From contig CAJOHE010000001.1 in the NCBI GenBank assembly GCA_905234495.1, forward strand, positions 162,301-226,300: a stretch of 64,000 bases of DNA, given 5' to 3'. The notes below the pieces were generated by a model. The model ran no database searches, was not told where the DNA came from, and saw only the letters and a program-made list of their open reading frames with translations. Shown in pieces: positions 19,101 through 27,300 of this stretch (position 1 is its first letter; each line of letters opens with the position of its first letter). A program made the translations under genes and the position numbers. The stretch comes from an uncultured Eubacterium sp. (GTDB lineage Bacteria > Bacillota > Clostridia > Oscillospirales > Acutalibacteraceae).

Positions 19101-22100
19101 TCAAGAGAATCGGGGGTGTTAGCCATTGAAGGAGCTGCAGAACCGTTTGCATTTATCTGTACGCCGTAGATAGCGTCGTATCTGCCTGCGTTATGAGTGT
19201 GACCCCAAGAACCGATAACCATATAAAGTTCGTCTTTGTTAATTGAACCGTCGCTGTTATGACCGTAGAATATGCACGAGTCGATAGCATTGGGATGAAG
19301 AGAATTTGATTTATAAATCATTCCCTGATACTGATATCCACTTGTCGGGTCATCAGACGTTGCATAGAAGGTAGCAGATTTAACTGCGCCCCAGCTTGAC
19401 ATTGCAGCGTAGTAAACCCACTTATTAAGAGTGAGGTTATACATTACGTGCGGTGCCCAAACGAGGTAACCTGCGCCCGTTGAAAGGTTTACGCCAAGAT
19501 ACTTTCTTACATCGCTGAGTGCAGTCGTGTACTTCGCGCCGAAGAGTTCTTCGTTCTGATAGCCGCATCTGCCTTCGCTGTCGCCGAGAACCATCCAACG
19601 AATCTGCTTGTCACCCGTAACCGTTGTAAAGGTTTCGCCTGCCTTATAGATTGTCATACCTGTACCGAATGAATAGTACTCAACAGTATAATTTGAAGCA
19701 GGAACATTGTAATAGTCGATGAATTCCTGACCAACCTTTGAGCCAGCTTCCTTGCCGTTAGTTGCAGTTTTAAGTGTGTAAACCGTAACTGTTGACGGGT
19801 CGTGAGACGTAGATGTTACGTTTGTCTGAACGTCAGCAAGATTGTCGGTATACATATTATTAATATCTACCTGAGTGAGAGGCTGTGTATAAATCCTGAT
19901 ATCGTCAAGGAAGAGATTATATTCGTTACCCTCCCACATAACGCCGTTATCAAACGTAATCTGAGTTGTGGCGTCAGTAAGGAATTCAAGAAGCTCATCT
20001 GCATAAGCAGCTGAAGCCGTTGTGTCTAACGGGTTGTCGTGGTCGGTAGTTGTGGTGGTTGTTACAGTGCCGCCTTCACAAAGCTTTATGTACTTTGTAT
20101 CGTGTTCAACACCGTTGGTGTAAACCTTAACGCCGTTTGTGGGATCAATAGTTACTGCAACGTGCTCCCACTCACCGTTGTCGTTACCCTCTTCATGACC
20201 TGTGTTGTCCTGATTTTCAGGAACAAAGTCCATATAGTTGGAGTCGTCAATTCTAAACGAGTTAACGCCGTTTACCTCAAGAATGTAATACTTTGAATTA
20301 TCGCCGTTCTTTTGGAACGCGATTGCATTACGCCAATTGTAGCCCGTGTCGTTCCACTGTGTTGTTGCAAGATTAACTGTGTTTCCGCTGGCGTCCTCAA
20401 TGTGACGCCAGAATGAGATTGTAACGCCGTTTGCAAGCGCAGCGGTTTTGTTTATGCCCTGCTTGAGCGGGTTGTCAGCAAGAGTTACAACAGGACCGGG
20501 AGCCGTGGCGTTAGCATTAATCTTGAGAACGTTGTTTCTCCAGGAATACGATTCAGTGTCGCTTGACTTTGTACCTGCGCCTGCTTCAACGGAAATAGTG
20601 CCGGATGCAGTAGCATTCAGACCGGTTGTCATACCGGTTGTAAAGTTTGTGCCGTTTGAAACAGTACCACCTGTAAAGCTCTCGTGGTATGCAAGAGGAT
20701 TGTAGGTATCCTTATTAAACAGTGATGATACTGTTGTCTGTGAAGTTAATGAACCTGCCCATACGGTGAATTCAACAAAGTTTGAATTACCGATTGAGAA
20801 AGGTGCACTGTAATCGTGAACTTTAGGATCAGCCACGCCGTCAACCTTCATTGTATAGTGAATAGTTTCGCTATAGGTTGAAGCGTTAGGAATTGAGAAG
20901 GTTGCACCGTCTTTGTATTCGCTTGAGCTTGTAACGGAATTGCCGTCCTCAGTGTAGGTTGCAACAACGGGAAGTCCGCCGCCCTGACGAACGAAGGTTA
21001 CAGATGTTGCAGCTGAGAATACAGTTGAGCTGTACTTTTCACGAAGATAGATAGTATCTGTTGAAGCAGTAGCAGCTGAACCTGAGAAAGGAACGTAGTC
21101 GCTTGAAGACGTTAAATCTGTCCAGTTTGTACCGTCTGCACTGTACTGGTAAACAGCGTTTGCAGTTCCGTTTCCTGAAGCGATGCTGCTGTAAACGCCC
21201 GAGCCCCTTGCAACAACAGGGTCTGCAACAGTTGGAACTTTTGCGTTTGTGAAAGTAATGCTTGAAGTGGAAATTGAGTTTCCGCTCTTTGTTGCTGTTG
21301 CAACAAGAGTAGCTGTACTTGCATTTTCGTGACCTGTTATTGAGAACGGGTTAACCGTCGTGTTCTCAACGCCTGCAGCAATATTGCCCGTTTCCGTCGT
21401 GCTGTCGTCATACGTAAAGGTGTATGAAAGCGTTACGCCGCTATCTGAATAAAGCGGGTTTGTAATTGTAACGTTGTTACGGGTCGTGCCGTCGTTTTCA
21501 AAACCGATAAGTCCGCCGTTTGGAGAAACGGTTGGCGGAGTTGAAATGCCTATTACAAGATTGGCGAATGCCGTGTTCAGATCACCTGTGGTTTGCGACT
21601 GTGAGGTAGCAGGATAACTATTCTGATTGTAAAGGCCTGCCATTGCAGTTCTAGCAGCCTCGTATGCAGATACGAAAGGAGTCCATGTGCTGCTTGTAAA
21701 ACCTGCAGTATTGTTGCCGCCGTTATAAGCGGAGGTAGTTGTGTAGGATGTTCCTTCGATTGTACGAGTAGCGTCAATAGCAGCCCTGAGTGCAGGATAG
21801 TTAGAGTCTGCAGTACTTGTATGTGAGCTAATCTGAGTAATTATACCGCTAATTTCAGTAGCAGCGCTTTCAACTCTCTTGGCAGCACTTGTATTTGCAG
21901 TAACGTTATCAATAGTTACACCTGAGCTAAAATAGCTGTTAGGGTCAAAGCTTGTTGCATCATCAAAGTCAGCAAAGATAGTAGCAAGTCCGCCTTCTTT
22001 ATAGTTAGAAACGGTTATGCCGGCTACTTTACTCTTTTGAGTGTTAATTTCATCAGTAAGAGCCTTGTAGTTGAGAACATAAATTGTCTGGTCGCCCTGA

Positions 22101-23644
22101 TTAACTACGCCGCCGGTTGTATTTGAACCTTGATTTCCATTGTTATCTCTGAATCTGAAAGTAGGAGTATAGCTAGCACTATAGTTAGACATTGAAGCAA
22201 GATTTAGATAAAGAGTATTACTGTAGTAATAGTTACCGCTTCCCATATTTAAGCTGGCATTCGCTGTATCCCCATCAACATAGCTGATAACACCGGTTGT
22301 TCCCTGATAAGTCGTATTTCCAGTGGATTCATTACTATGCCAATTATGCTTCAAACTAAAACCACTTGTTGTAGGATCAATAGACCTACACCTTCTTGTA
22401 CCACTACCGTTTCGAGAAACATATGCGTTAATAGGACAAGCCATCTCAGTACCATTATACAAAAATACTATTGCACCATACTGAAAACCAACAATACACT
22501 TCGAAATCGAAGTACTATTATTATACGCTGAATCACCGGATACACCATAAGTGTAAAGTACATTCTTCATTTCATCATTAGCAACAAGATTGCTTGATGT
22601 ATATGAACCATCAGCAGCATCTGGGTTGTTTGCAGTATAAGCTACCCAAGGCTTCATATTTAACGTAGCTTGTTCAAGTTCTGCAGCTGCTGTTGCAATA
22701 TAGCCAGCATTTGTTGCGTTACTAAGATCTAATTCACCATAAACGTAAGCATCATAACGAGCGCAAGCCTGCTGATACTTTGAATAAGCAGCAGAAAGAT
22801 TTGTATAAATAGTTCCGTCTGCCATTTTTTCTTCGTATGTATCAATAGCAGTTTTAAGAGCTTTAAGTGAATTTGCGTTATTAGGCGCACTGCAACCTAA
22901 GAACGTAATATTCTTAACATAACCATTAAGGCATTCACTTGCTGTAGCACCGCAACCGATATAAAGCGTATTAAAATTGTGGATTGCGTTTTCAACTACC
23001 GAGCCGGCATTTGCACCGTTGCTTGAATTGTTATAATCAGCTCTGAACGTACCCATAAACGTGTTGTTTACATAGTAAGTAAACGCACCGGTAGTGTCCA
23101 TATGAAGGGTAACATTGTACCAAGTATCGTTATCGGGTTTCCAAGTAGCACCTGTTGTAGAACAATGATCACTGTTAGCAAAGTCATTAGAATAATACGA
23201 GTTATAAGCGCCGTTTACAACAGCAAAGGTTAAACCTCTGTTCCACTCATTATCAGTGTTACTGCCTGCATTAAAGGTAAAACGGTTATCATTACTATTA
23301 CCGCTGGTAAGCGCAAAAACAAATCCCCAGTTCGGATTTGACGATGTCTTTTTGAAATCAAATGAAATTGCAAAACCAGTTGATGAAGTAACATTTGCAA
23401 AAGCATCAAAATTATCAATTTTAAGATAGTTAGAACCGTTAAATCTTGCAGCATTTTCTGTGCCATCCCAAGTAACACTACCAACATTGGTAAAATCACC
23501 ATCAATGCCACTTGTAAGGTAAGTGTATGATGAGGATGGTTCAGCCTGTTTTGCAGGAGCTACAAACGCACCTAAAGGCGCAGCTGTAACAACCATTAAA
23601 GCCGCCATAAGTATTGACAAAAATCTTTTACTTAACTTTTTCAT
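13169..23644 (-). CDS. Giant secreted modular protein 1 with LamG-like domains and GH43 arabinanase-like domain (3491 aa)
   Basis: The signal peptide is at about 1-30 (KKLSKRFLSILMAALMVV, then Ala-rich). Then come LamG/concanavalin-like domain 1 (about 45-250), a FIVAR-like helical segment (258-325), a beta-rich region, a second FIVAR-like segment (about 600-700), chitobiase/Ig-like repeats (700-985) and LamG-like domain 2 (about 985-1265). A GH43 beta-propeller follows (about 1275-1860). The three expected GH43 catalytic positions are seen: base D1282 in SHDPS, pKa modulator D1455 in NAIDS, and acid E1572 in GEGAY. STGHNSV (H1663) and HARP are also present. Residues from about 1890 to the end form a module of roughly 1600 aa shared with giant 2. 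No LPXTG, SLH or dockerin was found. Likely arabinan-directed and surface-associated. The start has AAGGAGGAAAAATT upstream. Residues 1-500 are encoded by noticeably AT-richer DNA. Confidence 0.82.
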   Translation of the reverse strand: MKKLSKRFLSILMAALMVVTAAPLGAFVAPAKQAEPSSSYTYLTSGIDGDFTNVGSVTWDGTENAARFNGSNYLKIDNFDAFANVTSSTGFAISFDFKKTSSNPNWGFVFALTSGNSNDNRFTFNAGSNTDNEWNRGLTFAVVNGAYNSYYSNDFANSDHCSTTGATWKPDNDTWYNVTLHMDTTGAFTYYVNNTFMGTFRADYNNSSNGANAGSVVENAIHNFNTLYIGCGATASECLNGYVKNITFLGCSAPNNANSLKALKTAIDTYEEKMADGTIYTNLSAAYSKYQQACARYDAYVYGELDLSNATNAGYIATAAAELEQATLNMKPWVAYTANNPDAADGSYTSSNLVANDEMKNVLYTYGVSGDSAYNNSTSISKCIVGFQYGAIVFLYNGTEMACPINAYVSRNGSGTRRCRSIDPTTSGFSLKHNWHSNESTGNTTYQGTTGVISYVDGDTANASLNMGSGNYYYSNTLYLNLASMSNYSASYTPTFRFRDNNGNQGSNTTGGVVNQGDQTIYVLNYKALTDEINTQKSKVAGITVSNYKEGGLATIFADFDDATSFDPNSYFSSGVTIDNVTANTSAAKRVESAATEISGIITQISSHTSTADSNYPALRAAIDATRTIEGTSYTTTSAYNGGNNTAGFTSSTWTPFVSAYEAARTAMAGLYNQNSYPATSQSQTTGDLNTAFANLVIGISTPPTVSPNGGLIGFENDGTTRNNVTITNPLYSDSGVTLSYTFTYDDSTTETGNIAAGVENTTVNPFSITGHENASTATLVATATKSGNSISTSSITFTNAKVPTVADPVVARGSGVYSSIASGNGTANAVYQYSADGTNWTDLTSSSDYVPFSGSAATASTDTIYLREKYSSTVFSAATSVTFVRQGGGLPVVATYTEDGNSVTSSSEYKDGATFSIPNASTYSETIHYTMKVDGVADPKVHDYSAPFSIGNSNFVEFTVWAGSLTSQTTVSSLFNKDTYNPLAYHESFTGGTVSNGTNFTTGMTTGLNATASGTISVEAGAGTKSSDTESYSWRNNVLKINANATAPGPVVTLADNPLKQGINKTAALANGVTISFWRHIEDASGNTVNLATTQWNDTGYNWRNAIAFQKNGDNSKYYILEVNGVNSFRIDDSNYMDFVPENQDNTGHEEGNDNGEWEHVAVTIDPTNGVKVYTNGVEHDTKYIKLCEGGTVTTTTTTDHDNPLDTTASAAYADELLEFLTDATTQITFDNGVMWEGNEYNLFLDDIRIYTQPLTQVDINNMYTDNLADVQTNVTSTSHDPSTVTVYTLKTATNGKEAGSKVGQEFIDYYNVPASNYTVEYYSFGTGMTIYKAGETFTTVTGDKQIRWMVLGDSEGRCGYQNEELFGAKYTTALSDVRKYLGVNLSTGAGYLVWAPHVMYNLTLNKWVYYAAMSSWGAVKSATFYATSDDPTSGYQYQGMIYKSNSLHPNAIDSCIFYGHNSDGSINKDELYMVIGSWGHTHNAGRYDAIYGVQINANGSAAPSMANTPDSLEVPGTTFEGTNGTYTSYALVRGYTGDLENDSGRTTEPTTQEEWDEYNSHNGESAGSGEGAYVQYINGFYYLFVSYGQNEGSYTERVFRSETPLGTGAANGYTAYVGSNGFQANDDTVIPYNQRPKTRGDQLLAPFDISVYTKRYRSTGHNSVYMAYNEDGEAVWINAVHARPNATAEHNWTAVQDNALAKRQSGGVKGNVCLNNLLGVTNQGWLVMFPYQYNGTDSPYKEVKASQLEGIYYGNNMRMKVDSTFSSEYRYTFLANLDDSTDTTGVVFGTIGSNEFRMKFKLDYADDGTGQYVQYIELYNDSATYAQILADQVNPIHEGVIAIHEKNGVAIPMLATLNIDTTSSECGMHFWAYRMGDIPDVGDVVSNGDQVSMDGVIYTHATDAEALSIYGATAGTDAGNLALKSAYSLYGQEISDNWTYGQKDANGYFISGGERFTTITTKYPNYIDPNAVSPIISLDDTEYCRTYGETGSNMQLQPLNSGYWCTKSGTTYTPVYADDASAQAAVQADPNLELYKVYGITGKVSSFFRYYNNEADGSGQVRNGYPEIGVTLVVSYKDCETGNSYSEFEFCYVEPNPAWAHTIAATKNGHTDLGNDRNSSYGIFNRFVGSYGEATAYDSSFLRYASKGTTDLNGNGQEDPDEVGWGYGTSGYLSDFTTHSFSDTDLDTLDEIKTLMNKSPNAHSGVNSGSFAAWTHVDDCPNAFTAAPQLINTQYYIDYSDKSNYIANNPNTGLITSTNGVPTGYEFKMRTSNFLWANYSGSSIFDVTSYAKNDTGLNVTYSSTAAAPESSQPYRKSDGDGAYNSSFTAAMIYDTNYQEVKSSNGGTGNTAFKEDGFLFMTDERSSSDAIFSTNYRNKFLYYFSSGTNYNLIWPVDGPSNRGKNIFDGTGHGANPPATMQIYDFRQNQAYTTASNGKLSTNAWQGTATFTGKDTLKQNTVADLQTIGNASSSDTLVYEDGRLYDGYYYYTNEHNDIKREHWAATQSEAESKTVTTSGRIDVTAENMANYILEMGNYHKITDIGADGGRFIGSDTYHYYNIGVATCDKGAVRDFLENFELKELVTTTDADGHKHVTLDANGRPTIDTSKNGGDINVDSISIASYEDYINAIARLEWFVKNPQNTMQNDLADVDKYSDVAAIQSAGSDDYTTAYASGVAIYKANTTSTDIFGSGTTTTDDVQAELIADVLEAYETLFRVEDYEEVEATFIANKDTLVAEVQDDSTHTTESVETYREILRLFTTECSYYTDENAKTDIGIIYDGTELDDLGNTETYWRYVTLSGMEYRDILDTLKHLDEVLMLKVAEDGSTEATGASTEGSNIIGAITNKGPSVTAGIYTGATQTSTLDSWLALNTAYNEAITSRDDNEGLARYANGAEKTITFSSQSVTYYVPDTSTLSEYQQDVIDKTAALNAAALVGVDTAEAYSNYDSAYTVISASLDYDKYVGGEATSGDAEHKDAYDLISEKLQKRLSVRGESAVPTVYVTPTADDVAAYTAATGGDLATTTELKNLAVNEVDVYTADLLNEINYVNDVDNGYVKQFAGTVQVFDTDGETPLSGFESPVALTNAARDDSTVFYYGDTYEVPIPEPARGKCEISVTYKDPYNNNATIGSQKVNYNGSSFTKNAISDMIVTITLTEKPAAENYKVIIKNMYGATVNTVYVAKSTLDDLIAGENWGINKTLDFGSGNTVTAPYVPFYTFTTWKCSMNDAESTATFKPYYNAGQSVTLNINGSSSVTGASYDSEAGAYKAAFDNLVTITGPSGTYGWATLMNDKYQIAAYGDTVSLNAVTAETFYPITTDGEYYYANSTMLTSSNVDVKFTVDAVAADDLLNQKLAAKNPFVSAIAVTGETNENSKLSSATVYCRVTTGSGTTSYTDIGCLATTRAANGTDATMVKPTVQAFKTSTVRPNGQYSYTISSSGSGFAEMYFRGYISYDLTYNYVDDGTPSTAQVNVAEYSKTILRQQPTLGA

Positions 23645-23716
23645 AATTTTTCCTCCTTAATTGTGGATTGAGCGGTGAAGCCCCCGTGAGTGCTTACTGA
23701 CTACGCAAAACACAGA

Positions 23717-23735
23717 TGTTCACACAGTGTTCACA
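23717..23735. repeat. Two direct TGTTCACA repeats in the giant 1 leader
   Basis: TGTTCACA occurs at 23717-23724 and 23728-23735, an 11-bp period or about one helical turn. It reads TGTGAACA on the coding strand. The pair lies in the roughly 200-nt leader between the predicted promoter and the giant 1 start. It could be a tandem operator or an RNA element; nothing else shows which. Confidence 0.45.
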
Positions 23736-23848
23736 AATAAACACGTTCGCTCGCATTAATTAATTATTTGAATTATGAGTGTTTAACTGACCAAATATTT
23801 ATCTATCAAAAGACATATATCCACCCATATATATAATTACGACTATAT

Positions 23849-23875
23849 ATTATAATAAAGCGATTGAAAAGTCAA
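23849..23875 (-). promoter_or_regulatory. Predicted promoter of giant 1 - peptide A - LRR1
   Basis: TTGACT (23875-23870) and TATAAT (23854-23849) on the minus strand are separated by 15 nt. A 17-nt spacer gives the weaker TAATAT. Transcription from here would leave a leader of about 195 nt before the ATG, unusually long for this window. Confidence 0.55.
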
Positions 23876-23965
23876 GTGATTTGTAAATAATTTGTGAATT
23901 TTTTTAAAATTCACGTTTTATAGGACATTGGTCTATTATTTTTGCGTATTTTTTAACAAACTATG

Positions 23966-24002
23966 AACAAAAATCAAAGGCTTTCCGCAAAATCGGAAAG
24001 CC
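23966..24002 (-). terminator. Second leftward terminator-like hairpin
   Basis: GGCTTTCCG (23979-23987) and CGGAAAGCC (23994-24002) form a perfect 9-bp stem with loop CAAAAT. On the minus strand it is followed by TTTGATTTTTGTT. It sits downstream of the inverted repeat and may act as a backup stop for transcripts leaving the giant 2 unit. Confidence 0.65.
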
Positions 24003-24050
24003 ATAAAGCAACTATTTTTATTGATATTGTTGTGTATTTTCAATGAAAAA

Positions 24051-24125
24051 TGTAGGGGCTGACGACTCGGCAGCCCTAAAAAAATTGAGAGAGAAAACGG
24101 GGCGCCGAGGTCGTCGCCCCCTACA
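24051..24125. repeat. Imperfect inverted repeat (MITE/REP-like) between two terminators
   Basis: The left arm (24051-24077) starts TGTAGGGGCTGACGAC. The right arm (24099-24125), read on the other strand, starts TGTAGGGGGCGACGAC. The arms match over most of 27 nt with a few differences, separated by an A-rich spacer of about 21 nt. The element has no coding capacity and looks like a small non-autonomous palindromic repeat of a kind that occurs in many copies in gut Clostridia. Confidence 0.65.
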
Positions 24126-24180
24126 AAAATAGGATACAAATAATAGTATATTATAAATATTAAACCGGTTACAGGAAACA

Positions 24181-24210
24181 AAAAACGGATGGCTTTCGCC
24201 ATCCGTTTTT
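24181..24210. terminator. Terminator after peptide B
   Basis: A perfect 12-bp stem, AAAAACGGATGG (24181-24192) and CCATCCGTTTTT (24199-24210), with loop CTTTCG and T-rich sequence on both sides. It could work in either direction; here it closes the giant 2 - peptide B unit on the minus strand, 8 nt after the peptide stop. Confidence 0.85.
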
Positions 24211-24218
24211 TTGTTGTT

Positions 24219-24353
24219 TTAGAACTCTGATGCGTCGAGGTCGGGGATGTCCTCAAGCTCGATATCAGGTACTTCAAATGAAGTTGTGATTCCGTGAGCG
24301 TGTAATGCGAATACGTCGATTTCAAACTCAGGTGAGTAGTAATACTTTTTCAT
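24219..24353 (-). CDS. Small acidic peptide B (44 aa), paired with giant exoprotein 2
   Basis: A 44-codon gene beginning 18 nt after the giant 2 stop with GGGGAGG eight bases before the ATG. The product starts MKKYYYSPEFEIDVF, then ALHAHGITTSF, and ends in an acidic DLDASEF. It parallels peptide A in N-terminal pattern, length, acidic tail, terminal Phe and position behind a giant exoprotein. It lacks the Cys of peptide A. No secretion signal is visible. A regulatory, chaperone-like or precursor role is possible but not shown. Confidence 0.8.
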   Translation of the reverse strand: MKKYYYSPEFEIDVFALHAHGITTSFEVPDIELEDIPDLDASEF

Positions 24354-24371
24354 GATATTGCCCTCCCCTGT

Positions 24372-27300
24372 TTAGTCTCCGGACCAGTCATAGGTCCAAG
24401 AGCTGTAAGCCGTTGTATTGATTAATTGCTGTGTCGGTTCGCCTTCATACGGAATGAAGGTGTAAGTGTACGGATAGGTTGCATACGCCCTCATAGGCAC
24501 CTTCTTATAGGTTATGCCGTCCTTGCGTACAGTTACCGTGAACTGACCGGAAGAAGCTACATTATCAATATTCTTCGTGTATTCGTTTACCTTGTAGGTG
24601 CCGCTATCCTGATCATATACCTTCATCAGGTAGTTTACGCCGACAGCCTGGTCCTTTGTGTTGCCCGCAGTAATTCTGAAGTAGCAACGAAGAAGGTCGT
24701 TTGTACCGTCGTTATACTGCTTATAGGTCTGGGTATATACGAACGGTTCCTTGTACCTAATCATAAAGTTGATAACTTCCTGGTCGGTACGAACTACACC
24801 CGCAGGCTTGTGGAAGCCCTCAACGTTTTCGGGTGTGAGGTAATCGCCGTCCTTGATTCTGTACTGAGGCTCGGTATCCTCTGCGCCTTCAACATATGTG
24901 ATTACGTAGTAGGTTTCATCCTCGTATGCAGCAAACTGATAATTCGGATTGTAGGATACGATTCTGTATTTATCACTGCCGTCGCACTTTGAGGCATATG
25001 CGTAGAAATCTCTTGAGGAATAGTTGATTGTTACGCCCGTGCCGAAATACGAATAAACAGTATCTGCGGACTTGGAATAAGGTTTATCAATGTGACCGAA
25101 GGAAATACCGTCGCTGCCGAGAGCAACCTCTGAAACCTGCTCGCCCGTGTACTGAGGTCTGAGATAGATTGTGCTGTCGTCAGTCTGTACCGCGGTGAAG
25201 CCTACAAAGGTGTAGAACGGGATAACTGCGGGCTCAACGGGTTCAGCCATGAGTGCTGCAATCTCGTCGCCGCTGAGCTCGTTGAGGTCCGGATAATCGT
25301 CCTTGAGAACGTACCTTACATCGGTAACATTAGAATAATAATTATATACATATATAGTCCAGCTATCCTCGGGAAGTTCGGTTGAGAGAATTGCTGTAGC
25401 GTGAACGTTTGCATCAGCCTTGAGCTCGAGCGTGGTTCCGTAGTAGGAACTGAGCTTCTTTGACCTGCCTATCGGCTTGTCGTTGCCGTCGGTCAACGTG
25501 AGCGACCACTTGATGCTCTTGGCGTCTGCGCAGTAATCGCTTGCGTCAATCGTGAGGATATCGCCGTACTTACCGGCGTCAACCAATTCGCATTCAATAC
25601 CGTCAACGATGTTGCCTTCCTGGTCCTGAACTGTCAGGAACGCTTCAAACATGTTGTAGTAGTTTTCGTCGAGAGTATTGATAAGGTCGAGAAGCTGAGC
25701 GGAAAGCTTATCCGTTTCACTGCCTGTCTGAGCGTCATACGTTGTAGCCTTAAGCTTGCTGAGCTCGATTGACTGACCTGTGATTGAGGAATAAAGCGCC
25801 TGCTGGTCGGGGTCGATTGAGATATATACGCTGGGCTTTGTCGGGTCTGCGCCTGTTGTGAGCTGCTCATAAAGCGCGTCTACAAGTGCGAGGCCTTCGT
25901 CCGTGTACTTACCTCTGTCCATCTCGGTAACAACTTGAGTTACGATGTCAAAGGTCTGATACGTTGAAGGCTTATCGGCAACCTTAAGATTGGTATCCTG
26001 AAGAATCGGGCAATCGTAATAAACTGCTGCCTGCTCGTCGGAATACTCTGTTCCCTGCTGAACGTATGTATACGGAACGTCAAGGAAGGTTACGGTCTTT
26101 GTCGTTGTCGGATCTTCCTTATACATTGCCTTAAGCTTGAAGTTTTCATCATAACAAGCAGCGTTGACTGCGTTTGATTCTTCAAACTTGTTATAAAGGT
26201 CGAACCAGCTTCTTGCGGTGTATTCGGTATCGCCGTAAATACCGCCTGAGAGGTCTATTGACTTTTCTAAAATGGTATCAACGAGTTCCTCGTTGTCAAT
26301 TGCCAGCTTAAGCGCGTCAGCAGCCGCCTGAACCATTTCGTTAAGTGCAACATACTCCTCATACTGAAGTGTTGTTTCACGCCAGTAGTTCTTATCGGGG
26401 TCCGGATGGTCGTGGTCTTCGTAGTAGTTATAGAATACGTTTGCAAGAGTGAGTGCTCTTGAGAAGTCATCGATTGAAGGCTGTGTGAACTTACCCTGCG
26501 GGGCATCTACTATAATAATAGGATTGCCTGAGATGTCTGTTTCGGTTTCGCTCGGGTAAATGTTAACGTCGTTTGCGCCGCCGTCTTCTTCAGCTGTGTT
26601 GATGATTTGCTCGTATTCGTCCCTGAACTTATCGAATGACTGGATATCAAGAAGATTCATATAAGCGTCGATTACTGCCTGAATAAGAGCTACCTGCTCT
26701 ACATCGGTGGTAATAGCCGTTTCCTCATTATGAATGTCCTTACCTGTCTTTGTACCGTTGAATATCGGTGAACCGTCTGCATTATATGCAGTTACGTTAT
26801 CCTGAGCTGTATCGCCTACCTTTGTATCCTTATAATCGTTTACGTCGGCATAGATAGCTGCGATAGCGTCAAGGTACTTCTGATATGTTGTGAAGGAATA
26901 ATCGCCTGAAAGGATTTCACCGTTCGGGTGTTTTTCATCGGTTACAACCGTGGGTTCGCCATTCTCGTCAAGAACAACATTTCTGTCCTCATCGAGAAGA
27001 AGCTGCTTGTTAACGTACTTTTCAAGGAAAGTTCTGATAGCAGTCTTATCGCAGGTGTGTACGCCGATGTTGTAGTACTGGTATGTATCCTCGGTTGTTG
27101 AATATACATAAGTTGCGTTATCAATCTTTGTTACAGTACCGAGTTCCAGTACATAGTTTGAATATGTTTCTGCAGAGGAGGTATCGGTCTGCTTTTCGAT
27201 TGTGTCGCTACCGGTGAATAAAACTCTTCCGGTCCATGCGTTTGAAACGTTATTGCTTGTGTTCTTGTCAAGCTTCGGTAATTCGGTGAACGCCCTCTTT

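Larger units (their letters stand above)
23645..24218. other. Non-coding interval between giant 1 and peptide B
   Basis: 574 nt with no convincing gene; the longer frames crossing it lack ribosome binding sites and family resemblance. From right to left it holds the terminator after peptide B, the inverted repeat at 24051-24125, a second hairpin at 23979-24002, the giant 1 promoter, the paired TGTTCACA repeats and the giant 1 ribosome binding site. Confidence 0.75.

Noticed and set aside
13014..24353. Small peptides as lasso-peptide or other RiPP precursors
   Set aside because: The YxxP-like N-terminus is suggestive, but no B/C maturation proteins, radical SAM modifying enzyme, LanM-type enzyme or dedicated transporter lies near. 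The radical SAM gene at 50876-51487 is far away and of another family. Kept as unknown small proteins.
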